Source of the DNA: an uncultured Lachnospiraceae bacterium
Lineage (GTDB): Bacteria > Bacillota > Clostridia > Lachnospirales > Lachnospiraceae
Reading direction: 5' to 3'
Assembly: GCA_945827765.1 (NCBI GenBank)
Contig: CALZPS010000065.1
Span: forward strand, 1 to 7,709
DNA: 7,709 nucleotides
Shown here: piece by piece, positions 1-5,749 of the stretch
How positions within the stretch are numbered: position 1 is the first letter of the stretch
Layout of the letters: each line of letters starts with the position of its first letter
Notes under the pieces: generated by a model
Databases searched by the model: none
What the model saw: the letters and a program-made list of their open reading frames with translations, nothing else
What the model was told of the DNA's origin: nothing
Made by a program: the position numbers and the translations under genes

Positions 1-387
1 GAATACCGTTTTAAACTTGCCCCAGTAGCTTGCGGCAATTACAATACCACTGTCAGATGCCACCAGCCGGAACCCGCTGATGATAAATTCACGTGCAATA
101 ATGATAATAACAATCCAGGCAGAAAGTTTTCCTTTCTCTATCAAACAAATCATTGCGGAACATACAAGCAGTTTATCTGCCAACGGATCCATAAACTTTC
201 CGAAATTTGTTACAAGATTATGTTTTCTGGCAATCTGTCCGTCCAGCATATCGGTCAGACTTGCCACGCAAAACAACACTAAAGCAATCCACTTATTGGC
301 GCTCCCGCCCACATCTGTCAACATAAAAAATACAAAAAACGGTACCATCAATACTCTTAATACGGTCAGCTTATTTGGTAAATTCAT
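1..387 (-). CDS. pgsA: CDP-diacylglycerol--glycerol-3-phosphate 3-phosphatidyltransferase (partial, 3' end cut by window)
   Basis: Integral membrane enzyme that transfers a phosphatidyl group from CDP-diacylglycerol to glycerol-3-phosphate, the committed step to phosphatidylglycerol. The 129 visible residues carry the full CDP-alcohol phosphatidyltransferase motif: D46, D49-G50, A53-R54, G63, D67 and D71, spaced D-x2-D-G-x2-A-R-x8-G-x3-D-x3-D. Hydrophobic stretches at about 8-24, 33-45 and 90-105 fit membrane helices, and the later REFIISGFRLVAS and WGKFKT stretches are typical of PgsA rather than of phosphatidylserine synthase. The start is the ATG at 387-385, with AGGAGG at 401-396 eight bases upstream. 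The gene begins inside the end of rimO (17-nt overlap), so it is probably translationally coupled to it as the last visible gene of the operon. PgsA is usually near 180-200 residues, so about a third is missing, simply because the window ends. Gene and frame are certain; the substrate assignment is by family motif. Confidence 0.95.
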   Translation of the reverse strand, partial: MNLPNKLTVLRVLMVPFFVFFMLTDVGGSANKWIALVLFCVASLTDMLDGQIARKHNLVTNFGKFMDPLADKLLVCSAMICLIEKGKLSAWIVIIIIAREFIISGFRLVASDSGIVIAASYWGKFKTVF

Positions 388-1708
388 CACTTAATCCTCC
401 TATCAAATCATACTCTTGTGCACCGGTCACCGTCACTCTGGCAAAATCTCCGGTTTCCAGCAATTCTCCGGTCTCTACGAAAATAAGTCCGTCCACATTC
501 GGCGCATCCCGATAGGTACGTCCGACATACGCCGGTTCATCTGCCACTTTTCCTTCAATCATGACAAGAACTTCCCGCCCAATCATCTGCTCCGCTGCAT
601 CAAATGCAATCTCCTGCTGCAGTTCCATCAGCTCTGCCTGCCGCTCCTTCTTGACCTCCTCTTCAATCTGATCCGGCAGCTCTGCCGCCGGAGTATCTTC
701 CTCCTGTGAATAAGTAAACACACCCAGACGGTCGAATTCCATCTCATCCACAAACTCCATCAATTCTTCATGCTGCGCCTGTGTCTCTCCCGGGAATCCG
801 GTAATCAAGGTCGTCCGCAGACAGATATCCGGAATTTTCTTTCTCAATTTTGCTACTATGTCTTTCAATTCCTGCTTTGTTGTCCTGCGACCCATCCGTT
901 TCAGAATATCATCGTTGGCATGCTGAATCGGCAAGTCCAGATAATGACAGATTTTCGGTTCATCTTTCATTACCGCAATCAATTCATCAGTAATCTCTTC
1001 CGGATAACAATATAAAATCCGAATCCACTGCAGACCGCTGATTTTGCACAACTCCTTCAACAGCCCGGGAAGACATTTCCCGCCATACAAATCCTTTCCG
1101 TAAAGAGTTGTCTCCTGAGCAACCAGAATCAGTTCTTTTACACCCTGTTCTGCCAGCATTTTTGCCTCGGAAATCAGTCTCTCCATCGGTACGCTGCGGA
1201 ATCGTCCACGTATTTTCGGAATGATGCAATAGGTGCAATGCTTATCGCACCCTTCAGCGATCTTCAAATATGCATAATGTCCACCGGTTGTCACCTGTCG
1301 TTTTGTCTCCACACATGGAATCCGGTTTAGTTCTTCCATTTCCAACAGTTTTCTGCCACTTAGAGCCTCATCCACCGCATCCAGTATCTTATCATAAGCG
1401 GCTGTTCCCAAAACCGCATCCACCTCCGGAATCTCATCGAGAATCTCCTTCCGGTAACGCTCTGCCAGACAGCCTGTGACAATCAGCGCCTTGAGCTGAC
1501 CACATTTTTTATATTCTGCCATCTCCAATATAGTATCCACACTTTCCTGCTTTGCATCATGGATAAAGCAGCAGGTATTGATGACGATTACATCTGCCTG
1601 ATTCTCATCATCTGTCATCTCATATCCTCTGGATGCCAGTAGTCCCAACATCACTTCAGTGTCCACAAGATTCTTGTCACACCCGAGTGAAACGAATAAT
1701 AATTTCAT
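371..1708 (-). CDS. rimO: Ribosomal protein S12 methylthiotransferase RimO (radical SAM)
   Basis: Radical SAM enzyme that adds a methylthio group to the conserved aspartate of ribosomal protein S12. The 445-residue protein has the family's three parts. An N-terminal UPF0004 domain carries cluster cysteines C10, C46 and C80. The radical SAM core carries the CxxxCxxC triad C154, C158, C161. A C-terminal TRAM domain covers about 374-440. CIIPKIRG after the triad, AQETTLYGKDLYG (198-209), LDLPIQHAN (257-265) and GRTYRDAPNVDG (396-407) favour RimO over its tRNA-modifying relatives MiaB and MtaB. The frame stays open upstream to a TTG at 1768, but those 20 residues do not look like RimO. The ATG at 1708 gives the standard MKLLFVSLGCDKN start and has a purine-rich ribosome binding site just before it. 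It lies 107 nt after rpoZ and overlaps pgsA by 17 nt. Confidence 0.96.
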   Translation of the reverse strand: MKLLFVSLGCDKNLVDTEVMLGLLASRGYEMTDDENQADVIVINTCCFIHDAKQESVDTILEMAEYKKCGQLKALIVTGCLAERYRKEILDEIPEVDAVLGTAAYDKILDAVDEALSGRKLLEMEELNRIPCVETKRQVTTGGHYAYLKIAEGCDKHCTYCIIPKIRGRFRSVPMERLISEAKMLAEQGVKELILVAQETTLYGKDLYGGKCLPGLLKELCKISGLQWIRILYCYPEEITDELIAVMKDEPKICHYLDLPIQHANDDILKRMGRRTTKQELKDIVAKLRKKIPDICLRTTLITGFPGETQAQHEELMEFVDEMEFDRLGVFTYSQEEDTPAAELPDQIEEEVKKERQAELMELQQEIAFDAAEQMIGREVLVMIEGKVADEPAYVGRTYRDAPNVDGLIFVETGELLETGDFARVTVTGAQEYDLIGGLSDEFTK

Positions 1709-1710
1709 AT

Positions 1711-1720
1711 CCTCTCTCCC
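1711..1720 (-). promoter_or_regulatory. Ribosome binding site that fixes the rimO start
   Basis: On the minus strand the ten bases GGGAGAGAGG end two bases before the ATG at 1708. GGGAG sits seven bases from the start codon, a normal Shine-Dalgarno distance. This supports the ATG over the upstream in-frame TTG at 1768. Confidence 0.75.
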
Positions 1721-1778
1721 AATCAAAACAAAAAGCTGTCCGAAACACGTTTCTAAGCACTCCGGCAACGCCAGAAGA

Positions 1779-1801
1779 GCAGGTGCCGCTTTGGCATCTG
1801 C
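1779..1801 (-). repeat. Small inverted repeat in the rpoZ-rimO spacer
   Basis: In the minus-strand RNA, GCAG-A-UGCC pairs with GGCA-C-CUGC around the loop AAAGC: eight pairs with one internal A-C mismatch. It starts 15 nt after the rpoZ stop codon. No run of U follows directly, so it is not a canonical intrinsic terminator. It may protect the 3' end of an rpoZ message after processing, or be a chance structure. Confidence 0.35.
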
Positions 1802-1815
1802 CCTCCCTGTATGTT

Positions 1816-2067
1816 TTATGCTTCCTCTTCCTCTGCATTCTCAGACAAAATTTTAAATTTGCCCTCGTTTAACTCACTGATTGCTATAGACAACGGTTTC
1901 TCTCCACCCCTGGTATTTATCAGCGGCATCTGCCCGTCAATCAACTGTCTCGCTCTCTTGGAGGTTGCCATCACGATAGAATAACGGCTGTTGACCACCT
2001 TGGTCTCGCCCTCTTCCACATCCTTATTTACAACCTTCATCAAATCTGTATAAGATGGATGTAACAT
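1816..2067 (-). CDS. rpoZ: DNA-directed RNA polymerase omega subunit
   Basis: Small RNA polymerase subunit that helps fold and hold the beta' subunit. The 83-residue protein matches Firmicutes omega in length and layout: MLHPSYTDLM at the start, the central VNSRYSIVMATSKRARQL block (residues 26-43), which corresponds to the conserved region contacting beta', then KPLSIAISELNEGKF (57-71) and an acidic tail ending EEEEA. The ATG at 2067 has AAGGAG at 2083-2078, ten bases upstream. That ribosome binding site lies across the end of gmk, whose stop codon is only 5 nt before the rpoZ start, so coupling to gmk translation is likely. The gmk-rpoZ order is conserved in Firmicutes and many other bacteria, which supports the call for such a short protein. 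Confidence 0.95.
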   Translation of the reverse strand: MLHPSYTDLMKVVNKDVEEGETKVVNSRYSIVMATSKRARQLIDGQMPLINTRGGEKPLSIAISELNEGKFKILSENAEEEEA

Positions 2068-2072
2068 AACTT

Positions 2073-2705
2073 TTATTCTCCTTTCAACTCTTCCAACTGT
2101 TTTTTAATTTCGGAAATGAACACCGTGTTTCGTGAACATCTTAAATGTTCTCCCTGTATAATCGCATGCATCTGCTCCACGCAAGTATCCAAATCGTCAT
2201 TTACCACCAGATAGTCATACTTGTCCATGCCTTCTGCCTCCTCGCAAGCGCGGCGAAGTCTCGACTCAACGACATCCAAAGACTCAGTCCCCCGTCCGAT
2301 AAGCCGGGCTTTCAATTCAGGGGCTGTGGGCGGTGTGACAAATAACAAAAGCGTGTCCGGAAACTTCTTTTTCACCTTCAATGCGCCCTGAATTTCAATC
2401 TCCAGAATCACATCCTTTCCGGCATCCAGCTGCTGTTCCACATAATCACGCGGCGTACCATAATAATTATCCACATACTTAGCATACTCTATCAGCTCGT
2501 CTTTCGCAATCTTTTTTTCAAATTCTTCCGTACTGATAAAGAAATACTCTCTTCCGGGGATCTCCCCTTCCCGTGGACTGCGTGTTGTCGCTGAAACTGA
2601 CAGTGCATATTGTTCGCCATACTTCTTCAGTAATGCTTTCATCAGCGTCCCTTTTCCGGCTCCTGAAAATCCGGAAACTACAATCAGAATTCCCTTTGTC
2701 TTCAT
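2073..2705 (-). CDS. gmk: Guanylate kinase
   Basis: Cytoplasmic enzyme that phosphorylates GMP to GDP with ATP, feeding GTP, dGTP and (p)ppGpp pools. With the start at 2705 the protein is 210 residues, close to the usual 200-210. The P-loop is at 12-20 (GFSGAGKGT), with Phe where many homologues have Pro. The GMP-binding segment SATTRSPREGE is at 38-48 and GREYFF at 51-56. EIEIQGA is at 102-108, and the lid region with R139 and R149-R152 follows. The frame extends to an ATG at 2741, but that one has no ribosome binding site and adds 12 residues unlike Gmk. The ATG at 2705 follows AGAGAGG by five bases and gives the expected MKTKGILIVVSG beginning. It is the second gene of the operon, 51 nt after yicC. 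Confidence 0.97.
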   Translation of the reverse strand: MKTKGILIVVSGFSGAGKGTLMKALLKKYGEQYALSVSATTRSPREGEIPGREYFFISTEEFEKKIAKDELIEYAKYVDNYYGTPRDYVEQQLDAGKDVILEIEIQGALKVKKKFPDTLLLFVTPPTAPELKARLIGRGTESLDVVESRLRRACEEAEGMDKYDYLVVNDDLDTCVEQMHAIIQGEHLRCSRNTVFISEIKKQLEELKGE

Positions 2706-2710
2706 AAACA

Positions 2711-2717
2711 CCTCTCT
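2711..2717 (-). promoter_or_regulatory. Ribosome binding site that fixes the gmk start
   Basis: AGAGAGG on the minus strand, five bases before the ATG at 2705. The upstream in-frame ATG at 2741 has no purine-rich sequence at a usable distance, so 2705 is preferred. Confidence 0.7.
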
Positions 2718-2756
2718 GCTTGTTTCACATACATCATACATCTGTTCTGCAAATCA

Positions 2757-3635
2757 TCACTCGATATTTTGTATCTGTTCACGTATTTTCTCAATCTCTG
2801 TTTTCAGATCAATCGCATGGTTGGACACTTCCAGATCATTTGCCTTGGATAAAATGGTATTGGCCTCCCGGTTCATCTCCTGCGCAATAAAATCAAGCTT
2901 GCGGCCAACTCCTTCCTTTTCTTCCAGCGTATCTCTCATATGGCTGATATGACTTTTCAAACGGACGATTTCTTCATCTGTACAAATCTTGTCGGCATAA
3001 AGCACAATCTCTGTCGCCATGCGGCTCTCTTCAATCTGCGTGTCCCCTAAAAGTTCTTTCACCTTTTCCTCCAGTTTTGTGCGGTACTGCGCCACAATCT
3101 CCGGAGAACGTACTTCGATATACGCAACCAGTTCTTCCATAATAGAGAGTTTTTCCAGAATATCTTTTTTCAGATTTGCGCCTTCTGCCTCACGTGTCTG
3201 CGCAAACTGGGTAAATGCACCTTCCAGTGCTGTCTTCAGTTCCTTCCAGAGTTCTTCCTCATCCTCGGTCTGTTCTTCCATGGAAAGCACTTCCGGACAC
3301 CTCGCCAGTGTAGAAACCCGAATATCATGCTCAATACCGAATTTCTCCTGCATCTGCCGGAAATAATCCATATACTCTTTTGCCAGGGTTTCATTATATT
3401 TAAGTGAAACCTGATTCTGCGAAGCATCTTCATATGTGATAAAGATATCCACCTTGCCGCGGCTCGCATATTGCTTGAGAAGTCCCCGAATCGCCGTTTC
3501 ATAAAAATTAAATTTCTTCGGCATACGAATATTCACATCCAGATAACGGTGATTGACACCCTTTAATTCCACCGTAAATTTTCTCTCGCCCTGCTGTGAC
3601 TCACATCTGCCAAATCCTGTCATGCTTTTTATCAT
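2757..3635 (-). CDS. yicC: YicC/YloC-family endoribonuclease
   Basis: Member of the YicC family (YloC in B. subtilis), described as endoribonucleases; the cellular targets in this organism are unknown. The 292-residue protein has the family's usual length and both halves. The N-terminal YicC domain opens with SMTGFG (4-9) and continues with the ELKGVNHRYLD block (23-33) and the REAEGANLKKD segment (148-158). The C-terminal DUF1732 domain holds EEIVRLKSHI (221-230) and the highly conserved GRKLDFIAQEMNREANTILSKA (244-265), ending in a charged helix. The middle (about 120-200) is rich in Glu and Lys and probably helical. The start at 3635 has AAGGA nine bases upstream. It is the first gene of the operon, with a good promoter at 3781-3752 and an untranslated leader of about 110 nt. 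Confidence 0.94.
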   Translation of the reverse strand: MIKSMTGFGRCESQQGERKFTVELKGVNHRYLDVNIRMPKKFNFYETAIRGLLKQYASRGKVDIFITYEDASQNQVSLKYNETLAKEYMDYFRQMQEKFGIEHDIRVSTLARCPEVLSMEEQTEDEEELWKELKTALEGAFTQFAQTREAEGANLKKDILEKLSIMEELVAYIEVRSPEIVAQYRTKLEEKVKELLGDTQIEESRMATEIVLYADKICTDEEIVRLKSHISHMRDTLEEKEGVGRKLDFIAQEMNREANTILSKANDLEVSNHAIDLKTEIEKIREQIQNIE

Positions 3636-3724
3636 GATTGTTCATCCTTTGTTTTCTTTTTCCTCTCAGGACAGTGCCCTCGCTTTTTTCCGCTGCGCTG
3701 CCTCAAAAGCCTCACGTTTTCTCG

Positions 3725-3747
3725 TTCACGGGTTTTTTCCCTGTGAA
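3725..3747 (-). repeat. Hairpin at the presumed 5' end of the yicC transcript
   Basis: On the minus strand, TTCAC-A-GGG and CCC-GTGAA flank a loop of six A, giving eight base pairs with a single bulged A. The start of the stem falls where transcription from the promoter at 3781-3752 would begin (about 3744-3747). A 5'-terminal stem could protect the mRNA from 5'-end-dependent decay. No U-run follows, so it is not an intrinsic terminator. The structure is seen in the sequence; the role is inference. Confidence 0.5.
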
Positions 3748-3751
3748 AATG

Positions 3752-3781
3752 ATTATACTACTAAAGTTCACTTCAGGTCAA
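3752..3781 (-). promoter_or_regulatory. Sigma-A-type promoter of the yicC-gmk-rpoZ-rimO-pgsA operon
   Basis: The minus strand has a -35 box TTGACC at 3781-3776 and a perfect -10 box TATAAT at 3757-3752, separated by 18 bases. This is the best promoter match in the window and points at yicC. The spacer is itself an imperfect palindrome (3761-3776). Confidence 0.8.
3761..3776. promoter_or_regulatory. Imperfect palindrome inside the yicC promoter spacer (possible operator)
   Basis: CTAAAGT-tc-ACTTCAG: two seven-base arms with one mismatched position around a 2-bp centre. It lies between the -35 and -10 boxes of the yicC promoter and touches the -35 box, a classical place for a repressor to bind. 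I recognise no known regulator consensus, and chance is a real alternative for a site this short. Confidence 0.35.
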
Positions 3782-3801
3782 CCATTTCTGCGCGCACAAA
3801 T

Positions 3802-3819
3802 TTATTGTTTAACCAATAA
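3802..3819. promoter_or_regulatory. AT-rich 18-bp palindrome between the divergent promoters (possible operator)
   Basis: TTATTG-t-TTAA-c-CAATAA is symmetric except for one mismatched pair of positions. Its centre lies about 65-70 bp upstream of both presumed transcription starts (yicC near 3745, rqcH near 3880), so one bound protein could act on both genes. It does not match LexA, Rex or FapR sites as I know them. The function is inferred from position only. Confidence 0.35.
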
Positions 3820-3840
3820 CAAGATTCCATAACTTTGGAC

Positions 3841-3873
3841 TTGTCATTCTGAAGGCTCCTATGCTAATATAAT
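3841..3873 (+). promoter_or_regulatory. Probable promoter of rqcH
   Basis: A perfect TATAAT -10 box lies at 3868-3873, 29 bases before the rqcH start codon, leaving a short leader. The -35 box is unclear: TTGTCA at 3841-3846 has the best sequence but a 21-base spacer, and TTCTGA at 3847-3852 has a 15-base spacer. The -10 box is well supported, the exact -35 is not. Confidence 0.6.
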
Positions 3874-3902
3874 CTCATATTTTTCTTTGGAGGAACATCC
3901 TT

Positions 3903-5639
3903 ATGGCATTTGATGGAATCGTCGTAGCTAATCTGGCTCATGAGCTGAAAGAGCAGCTTCAGAATGGCAGAATTGCCAAAATCGCCCAGCCTGAAAGCGA
4001 CGAATTATTATTTACAATAAAAACTACTGCCGGACAAAAACGGCTTTCTATTTCAGCCAGTGCATCACTGCCGCGCGTATATTTGACAGAGACCAACAAA
4101 CCCAGTCCGATGACTGCTCCCAATTTTTGTATGCTGTTGCGCAAGCACATTGCCAATGGGCGTATTATCGACATCTATCAGCCCGGGCTGGAACGTATTC
4201 TCCATATCATCATTGAACACCTCAATGAAATGGGCGATTTGTGCCGCAAAGATTTGATTATCGAAATCATGGGAAAACACAGCAACATCATTTTCTGTAC
4301 GGAGGATGGCACGATTATAGACAGTATCAAGCATGTCTCCGCGCAGATGAGCTCCGTACGTGAAGTGCTGCCGGGGCGCACCTATTTTGTACCGGATACC
4401 ATGAATAAGCAAAACCCGCTCTCGATCTCCGAAACGGAGTTTACAACCATGCTTTATGAAAAGCCTATGGCATTATCGAAAGCAATGTACAGCTCTCTTA
4501 CAGGAATCAGTCCGGTCGCAGCGGAGGAAATCTGCTATATTGCCGGAGTAGATTCCGCCCTTCCTGCCAAAGAACTGCCGGCAGATGTACTCATACATCT
4601 GTATCATCAGTTCCGCATTTATTTGGAACCAATCTCAGAGGGTCGCTTTGCTCCGGCGATATATTATGACGGAAAAGAGCCGAAAGAATTCTCTGCGCTG
4701 CCGCTGACTCATTTTTCCACTTACGCGAGGCAGGAGTATTCTTCCGTCTCGGAAGTACTGGAAACCTACTATGCCTCCAAAAATACACTGACCCGCATTC
4801 GCCAAAAATCCACGGATTTGCGGCATATTGTGCAGACTGCTTTGGAACGTAACCGTAAAAAATACGATCTGCAGACCAGACAGTTAAGCGACACGCAGAA
4901 CCGTGAAAAATATAAAGTATATGGCGAACTACTGCATACTTACGGCTATCAGGCAGAGGCAAACGCCAAATCACTGGATGCCTTAAATTATTATACAAAT
5001 GAAATGATTACGATTCCGCTGGATCCAACTATGACTCCAATGGAAAATGCACAGCGTTATTTTGAAAAATATAATAAGCAGAAACGTACATTTGAGGCGC
5101 TCTCACATTTGATCGATGAGACGAAAAATGAAATTGATTATCTGGAATCTGTGCGCACGGCGCTTGATATCGCTTTGACTGAGGATGACCTCTCACAGAT
5201 TAAAGAAGAACTGATTGAATCCGGCTATATGCGCAGGAAGTACACGAAAAAGAAAGTAAAAATCAAGAACCAGCCTCTGCATTACATTTCCAGCGACGGA
5301 TTCCATATGTATGTAGGAAAAAACAATTTGCAAAATGACGAACTGACTTTCCATTTTGCTGTAGGCAATGACTGGTGGTTTCATGCCAAACAGGTACCCG
5401 GCTCCCATGTCATTGTCAAAACCAACGGTCAGACTTTGCCTGACCGCACCTTTGAGGAGGCCGGAAGGCTCGCTGCTTACTATTCCAGTATGCGCAACGC
5501 AGACAAGATTGAAATCGACTATGTGGAAAAAAAATATGTAAAAAAGACTCCCGGAGCAAAACCAGGATTCGTCATCTACTATACGAATTATTCACTGGTC
5601 ATCGACAGCGATATCAGCGGAATTGAAGAAATACATTAA
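3903..5639 (+). CDS. rqcH: NFACT-family ribosome quality control protein RqcH (Rqc2 homologue; fibronectin-binding-protein-A-like)
   Basis: RqcH binds 50S subunits obstructed by peptidyl-tRNA and recruits tRNA-Ala to add C-terminal alanine tails that mark stalled chains for degradation. The 578-residue protein has the full NFACT layout. The NFACT-N domain (about 1-175) starts MAFDGIVVANLAHEL and includes IMGKHSNII (122-130) and LPGRTYF (156-162). A helix-hairpin-helix region follows at about 180-245. Long helices with coiled-coil character span about 288-345 and 385-445. The NFACT-R domain (about 455-560) has DGFHMYVGKNNLQND and the WFHAK-x2-PGSHVIVK signature (492-506). The ATG at 3903 follows GGAGG (3889-3893) by nine bases. 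Position 97, Asp in the functionally important Asp-Arg pair of B. subtilis RqcH, is Glu here (E97-R98). The gene stands alone on the plus strand, divergent from yicC. Old database names such as fibronectin-binding protein refer to the same family. Confidence 0.95.
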   Translation: MAFDGIVVANLAHELKEQLQNGRIAKIAQPESDELLFTIKTTAGQKRLSISASASLPRVYLTETNKPSPMTAPNFCMLLRKHIANGRIIDIYQPGLERILHIIIEHLNEMGDLCRKDLIIEIMGKHSNIIFCTEDGTIIDSIKHVSAQMSSVREVLPGRTYFVPDTMNKQNPLSISETEFTTMLYEKPMALSKAMYSSLTGISPVAAEEICYIAGVDSALPAKELPADVLIHLYHQFRIYLEPISEGRFAPAIYYDGKEPKEFSALPLTHFSTYARQEYSSVSEVLETYYASKNTLTRIRQKSTDLRHIVQTALERNRKKYDLQTRQLSDTQNREKYKVYGELLHTYGYQAEANAKSLDALNYYTNEMITIPLDPTMTPMENAQRYFEKYNKQKRTFEALSHLIDETKNEIDYLESVRTALDIALTEDDLSQIKEELIESGYMRRKYTKKKVKIKNQPLHYISSDGFHMYVGKNNLQNDELTFHFAVGNDWWFHAKQVPGSHVIVKTNGQTLPDRTFEEAGRLAAYYSSMRNADKIEIDYVEKKYVKKTPGAKPGFVIYYTNYSLVIDSDISGIEEIH

Positions 5640-5669
5640 GAAAGATCCACAAATTGGACAGCCAAACAT

Positions 5670-5714
5670 GCGACTGCCATGATACAATGTGTAACAGTGA
5701 TATCATGGCATCGC
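5670..5714. repeat. Long inverted repeat in the convergent rqcH / DUF815 gap (possible bidirectional terminator)
   Basis: Arms GCGA-c-TGCCATGATA (5670-5684) and TATCATGGCA-TCGC (5701-5714) pair over 14 bp with a single bulged C and enclose a 16-base loop. It lies 30 nt after the rqcH stop and 35 nt after the DUF815 stop, where both transcripts should end. Neither side has a good U-run (AAATCATTTC on plus, ATGTTTGG on minus), so it is not a textbook intrinsic terminator. It could be a weak bidirectional terminator, an mRNA 3'-end stabiliser, or a copy of a dispersed palindromic repeat. Confidence 0.6.
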
Positions 5715-5749
5715 AAATCATTTCTCCCACAACCTGTAGTCCCATCTTG

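Noticed and set aside
80..394. 104-residue plus-strand open frame opposite pgsA
   Set aside because: It lies entirely antisense to pgsA and the end of rimO, and its translation has no recognisable domain.
1741..1752. GAAAC-ac-GTTTC palindrome in the rpoZ-rimO spacer as a LexA-like operator
   Set aside because: Arms are only five bases, it is not next to a recognisable promoter, and it does not fit the Firmicute LexA consensus well.
1709..1768. Twenty extra N-terminal residues on RimO from a TTG start
   Set aside because: They do not resemble RimO, and the ATG at 1708 has its own ribosome binding site and gives the family's normal beginning.
3019..3366. 115-residue Ser/Phe-rich plus-strand open frame
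   Set aside because: Antisense shadow of yicC; the Ser/Phe/Cys richness is what the complement of a Glu/Lys-rich gene produces.
3636..3751. Riboswitch or T-box in the yicC leader
   Set aside because: About 110 nt with one simple stem; I see no T-box sequence, no terminator/antiterminator pair and no known aptamer core.
4065..4412. 115-residue minus-strand open frame
   Set aside because: Antisense to the conserved NFACT-N coding region of rqcH, with no ribosome binding site seen and no recognisable domain.
4591..4998. 135-residue minus-strand open frame
   Set aside because: Antisense shadow of the middle of rqcH; no family resemblance.
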